From contig OX442320.1 in NCBI GenBank assembly GCA_949358305.1, positions 11,424,259 through 11,488,258 of the forward strand: a DNA stretch of 64,000 bases, given 5' to 3'. Below, in pieces: positions 60,181-64,000 of the stretch; position 1 is the first letter of the stretch, and each line of letters opens with the position of its first letter. The position numbers and the translations under genes were made by a program. The notes below the pieces were generated by a model. That model had not been told where the DNA came from. It did not search any database and saw only the letters and a list, made by a program, of their open reading frames with translations. Origin of the DNA: Strigamia acuminata (Eukaryota > Arthropoda > Chilopoda > Geophilomorpha > Linotaeniidae).

Positions 60181-60360
60181 AAAATTGAAAAAAAAAATTG
60201 AAAAAAAAAATTGAAAATTTGAGTTTCCTAAAAAGTAGCAGCAACTTTTTCGCCTCCATTACTTTCTAAGCAATTGACCAAACCCACTTTCCTGCCACAT
60301 TTTACAACATCCTCGTGACCCCCGCATCCCATTGCTTAACCCACAATAACAAAAAGATAT

Positions 60361-60422
60361 TTCTTTCTTTTCTTTTCTCCTTTTCCTTTTCTTTTCTCTT
60401 CTTTTCTTTTCTTTTCTTTTTA
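60361..60422. repeat. polypyrimidine (TTTCT)n-like tract
   Basis: About 60 consecutive pyrimidines, mainly TTTTC/TTTCT units. Such a tract could form triplex DNA. On the minus strand it produces a Lys/Glu/Arg run inside a 144-codon frame (60259-60693) that is not accepted as a gene. Confidence 0.9.
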
Positions 60423-62380
60423 AAGTAAAAGGAATCCATTGCAACGTGACAGAAAAATGGTGTAATTCGGGATAACCGAGTTCAGGTGCGTTTGCCCTCC
60501 CGAAGGCAGTGGCCTCTAGTCCCCAGAGTGACTTCCATCTTTTGCCTGGCAAACCACGTGACTCGCGCCCCTGACGCAAATGATATTGCGACCAATATAC
60601 GACGCTGTTTTCCAATACAATCTCGGGTCGAAAACACCAGTGCCAAAGGTGAATTCGTCCCCTGCATTTCCTTCCCAACAGATTTACGAACACGTAGCAA
60701 ATTGTTTAATGGCTGAATTATTTATGTCATTTCATTTCGAAATTCGCTCATTTTTCCAAATGATATTTGGTTAGGGAAATCAATTTGCAGGATTCGCTAG
60801 AGTTGAAATTTCAAACTTTGCGTAATGCACACAAAACTCACTTATCGGCGAAATAGCTAAGTGCAAATAAGAGAAATTGAATCAATATCAATTCACAAGC
60901 AAAGAAATCAGACCTCACCTCACTCTGCATCTAAGCAGATTAACATTCAATTCCATCCCAACTTTTAAATTCAATCCAATAACTTAATGAACAATTTTAA
61001 CGGATTTAACGGACTAACATATTACCAAGTTTACACGTTCTACAGAAAATTAAAAAACTCAAGTTTACTTATCGGAAAAACTGATCGTGTAAACATGATT
61101 CTGTTTTTTGCAATGTGCTACCGGAGTACCGCAAAGCGATAGATACCATAGTGATAATAATAACAGTAATGTTGATTCACCTAGTGGCAAAACACGAAAT
61201 TACTCACAAGTTCAACTGCCAGCATAGAGGGGGGTCCAGTATGTTTAATCTTGACTTTAAAATAGAACTGAAGTTGTATTCGAAGAATCCAAACATCATC
61301 AAAGATTGAAGTGTCCGATTCTTCGATTACAACTTCATTTTGTTCAGTTATGTTTGTAGTCAAAATCAAACATTCTGCTTTCGACCTAAGTCTATATTAT
61401 GATTATTATTATTTTATTGAGCACTCCAATGGAGTAAATACATAAAAGGAAATTACACTCCGAACGAGTACGATGAGAGGAATACAGTGGGACTAAATAG
61501 AAAAAATATATCACTAAATCACAGTAACGTGTATAAACTCTAAGTACAAAAGTACAAAAGTGATCTCCAGTAGCAAAGATATAAAACATACAAAAGATAT
61601 AGCGCCTATAACCATTCATACATCGTGTTTTCCATTTCATTATGTACGAGACCACGCGCATGAGTTTTCAAAAAGCGCTAAATTTCCAGATGGAATTGGA
61701 AATATGCTAGTGTCATAACTTACATATATTGATTTGTCACGCTGTGTTTAAAATGTGATGTCCAAATTTTACTTAACAGTATAAGTAACATACGATGCCA
61801 TGTTTTCTACACAAACGGTTTCCCAGATAAATAAAAGTGTGCTCTCTCTCTCTACCCTGCAGGAACTATTAAGACGATGTTTAATCCATTTTTATTATTT
61901 TAGAAAACTCGGATTCCATAAATAAGTGGACCCCGGAGTTGTGGGAAAATTAAAAGTAGCCGTTGGCATGGACAAGCACAAGTCTCCATTTCCTTAAGTT
62001 TCGCCTTCTGGATGCTGGGAATAGCCATTAAGAGCATTAATCTTGGTAAAGCCGGCTTCCACATGTCCAGAATAAATGTAGGACTGCCATAATGAAACGT
62101 CTCGGTTAATATAACGGGATATAAACCATCACGTTTTGATTAAAGCTTCAGAAGCCACCAAGTGGTGACATATTCAATTTTATTCACTCCGGAATCAATT
62201 TTCGATCCAATTTTGGCTGCAATCAGTCCCAAAATCTAATCACAAGGCTCAATTCACACTCCTTGACCCCATTTCTCCCCATCTAATTCACTAAGAACTG
62301 CAATTCTGCAAACAAACTAGCAATTTCCAAACTCGCTTTCCCTTATGTTTCTCCCAAACATCAACATTACCTTTGCCAGA
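60423..62380. other. non-coding stretch, probable intron
   Basis: The part at 60480-60700 is less AT-rich than its surroundings but overlapping frames on both strands lack recognisable domains and splice support. The remainder shows only short frames. No gene called. Confidence 0.45.
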
Positions 62381-62439
62381 ATGAATGAATAAATAAATGA
62401 ATAAATGAATGAATGAATGAATGAATGAATGAATGAATG
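62381..62439. repeat. (AATG)n/(AATA)n microsatellite
   Basis: About fourteen tetranucleotide units are seen directly. They produce a His-Ser-Phe-Ile repeat in minus frames nearby. Confidence 0.95.
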
Positions 62440-62924
62440 CAGTTTGCAAACTGTCTGCGGCAAGCAATGGAATTTCCAATTTCGAACGAAACCAATATTT
62501 TCCCGTTCAAACGACTGCTTACAACAGTTCAGTTGTACATCTTCCAAAACTCCCTTCATTCCCTTCAATTTGCACCCATAAGCAAAGTGGTTCAACATTA
62601 CTACCAATTGAAGAACATCAACAAATAAATGATGTCACTTATGGCGTAAAGGATCCCCACTCTTTCCATCTATTCCATGATTGCTCGTAGGTTTTGTTTG
62701 AGGATTGTTTCCTAGGACGATTAATTATTGGACTTCCCATGCATCATTTTTTAAATCGACCAGTTTTGACGCCCTAAGAGTACAATCTTTTGGCAGAAAT
62801 GTAAACCAGCGCCAGCAACGGAAATAGCGACCAGTGCCAACTCCAATTGTTGGGTATTCACAATGCCACTTTCGGAAACATTTCCCATCAAGAGATGGCG
62901 CTGAAACAACATAACGTACGTTCA
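62440..62924. other. non-coding spacer
   Basis: AT-rich DNA with overlapping short frames on both strands (62433-62925). None has a recognisable domain or splice support. Confidence 0.45.
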
Positions 62925-63159
62925 TATACTCTGGCCATGTGTAAGTTTGGCCTAACTCCGAGCCTCATAACTCACTCTGTGCTGCCACCAGGAAAAATAG
63001 TTCAGAGTTTATTGCTTGCTTCTTCCAGAAATCTTAGAACGTTCGCTTACTATTTTCAGTAGATCGGTTGCAATCCTGGTGTTTGGATCTATTTTCTTGT
63101 ATCACTACACCAGAGAAAAGGCTCGGAGTTAGGCCAAACTTACACATGGCCAGAGTATA
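62925..63159. mobile_element. 235-bp MITE, 41-bp perfect inverted repeats
   Basis: 62925-62965 and 63119-63159 are exact reverse complements starting TATACTCTGGCCATGTGTAA and containing GCCTAACTCCGAG. The CCTAACTCC motif links it loosely to the family at 38145, 51339 and 57643. The interior has a CACTACACCAG motif also seen in that family. TA at both ends could be the target duplication. It sits about 0.3 kb from the exon at 63468, in the predicted intron. Confidence 0.85.
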
Positions 63160-63467
63160 GGCACATTTCTTACGTCTCTCACCACAAACCAATACTAAAA
63201 GCAAACAGCAACAAACGACAACAAAAACAACACATAGTAACTAATGTCCGCAACAAAACATTCTCCGTATTCACGAACCAATAATTCATGAAATTTAAAC
63301 TTCTATCCGACCAACAGCTCAGAAAATCACTTTTCTTTTCTTTTCAATTCCATCACTTTCGATTTAATAAAAAAAAATATCTCTGAGAAAATATAAATTT
63401 CTTTAATCGAACAATGTTCCACGTCGAAATTCCTAAGAAATAAAAAAAGCGTTCAGATTTCACTTAC
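63160..63467. other. intron sequence next to predicted exon
   Basis: C/A-rich DNA between the MITE and the donor site at 63461-63467. No gene or known repeat is seen. Confidence 0.45.
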
Positions 63468-63523
63468 ATTCATTGCTACAAAGAAATCATGTTCCGGTAG
63501 ATCAAATCCCAGCAGTTCCTCGT
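63468..63523 (-). CDS. probable exon of an unidentified minus-strand gene
   Basis: The minus strand ends in a full consensus donor, GTAAGTG. The only open frame reads EELLGFDLPEHDFFVAMN and finishes on a whole codon, so the next exon enters in phase 0, matching 50741-50776. The acceptor taken here ends GGCGGCAG and is preceded by a short pyrimidine tract (CATTCTCTGTCAACTG). The same frame stays open another 40-60 bases upstream (including ILCQLTAAD), so the exon could start farther right, up to about 63580. The acidic, Leu/Phe-rich composition is protein-like and unlike neighbouring DNA. The family was not recognised. Confidence 0.6.
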
Positions 63524-64000
63524 CTGCCGCCGTCAGTTGACAGAGAATGTCGATTTTTGTGCGTTTTAAGTCAGTATTCTATATTTTTGTTTATTTTTCA
63601 GCAATATTTTATTTATCCAACTAGATACGAGTTGAAAAGGATAAAAAAAAAGAAGGTCTGGTGCAATCTACTTTGGTTGTCTAGTGGGACTTGAGGAAAT
63701 CACGTTACTTCTCCAACACATGTATGGAGCAGGAAACCATGTTTTGACTTATAAGATTATAGCATGAAACGAGATTTTATTACCGCTATTCCCTTAGCTC
63801 TTGTCCAATATGGCGGACTGTGGTCAATGTTTGGACGTCACATTAAAAAATGATCGCATTTTCTTCCCGGCTGGGGAAATGGAAGTTGGAAAGAAAAATA
63901 AAAAGAAACACCGGTAAACTTCAAGTTGAAACTCCGTGAAACCGACAAACACCAAAAGACGATTAAACGCTTCCCGTTGCAAATTCCAAACGTCCACCGG
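63524..64000. other. non-coding or upstream exon part, unresolved
   Basis: The first 40-60 bases may belong to the exon at 63468. The rest is AT-rich DNA with a CCAATATGGCGG motif at 63805-63816. No other feature is recognised before the window ends. Confidence 0.4.

Noticed and set aside
60259-60693. 144-codon minus-strand frame, the longest outside the retrotransposon
   Set aside because: A third of it is a Lys/Glu/Arg run from a polypyrimidine tract, overlapping frames are equally open, and no domain was recognised.
1-64000. CRISPR arrays, operons, ribosome-binding sites or phage
   Set aside because: The short tandem repeats have no unique spacers, and the DNA has eukaryotic features throughout.

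Overview
The window looks like euchromatic, AT-rich nuclear DNA of an animal, most likely an arthropod or other invertebrate. It has splice-site-bounded short exons, very long introns, many MITE-like inverted repeats, 5S rRNA-like dispersed repeats, a Ty1/copia element whose primer-binding site is of the Drosophila copia type, and no prokaryotic gene organisation. The species cannot be named from the sequence.

The only substantial intact protein-coding frame is inside a retrotransposon (42810-44414). This is a copia-type element with near-identical LTRs and a TTTAT target duplication. Its interior has been deleted so that the start of gag is fused to the end of reverse transcriptase plus RNase H. 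Host coding sequence is sparse. I can support three small minus-strand exons (63468-63523, 50741-50776, 10982-11025) with good splice sites and mutually compatible phases. They read as one minus-strand gene whose introns (about 12.7 and 39.7 kb) make up most of the window. The encoded peptides were not recognised. Two further tiny exon candidates (36932-36961 minus, 26948-27075 plus) are weak.

The rest is repeats. Tandem arrays, mostly with 18-21 bp units, lie at 1-80, 3709-4125, 4750-5110, 6356-6640, 7585-7845, 10361-10632, 27600-27775, 45560-46250 and 59820-60180. Arrays with longer units lie at 8735-9190, 21430-21745, 28920-29210, 33530-33930 and 47690-47950. Inverted-repeat elements lie at 13136-13372, 19183-19546, 19543-20223, 36230-36361, 41935-42340 and 62925-63159. 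Dispersed families include a 5S-like SINE (12591-12836, 18251-18498), an LTR-like repeat (14715, 56233, 57347) and several shorter shared blocks.

The most unusual signal is compositional. At most tandem arrays the + strand changes from G/T-rich on the left to C/A-rich, nearly G-free, on the right. The polarity is always the same and the scale is a few hundred bases per side. Hand counts of 60-base blocks support it (for example 18 G to 4 C at 6301-6360 against 6 G to 20 C at 6781-6840; 0 G to 26 C at 5161-5220). This is what strand-specific cytosine damage on resected 3' overhangs around recurrent breaks would leave. Replication-fork convergence is an alternative.
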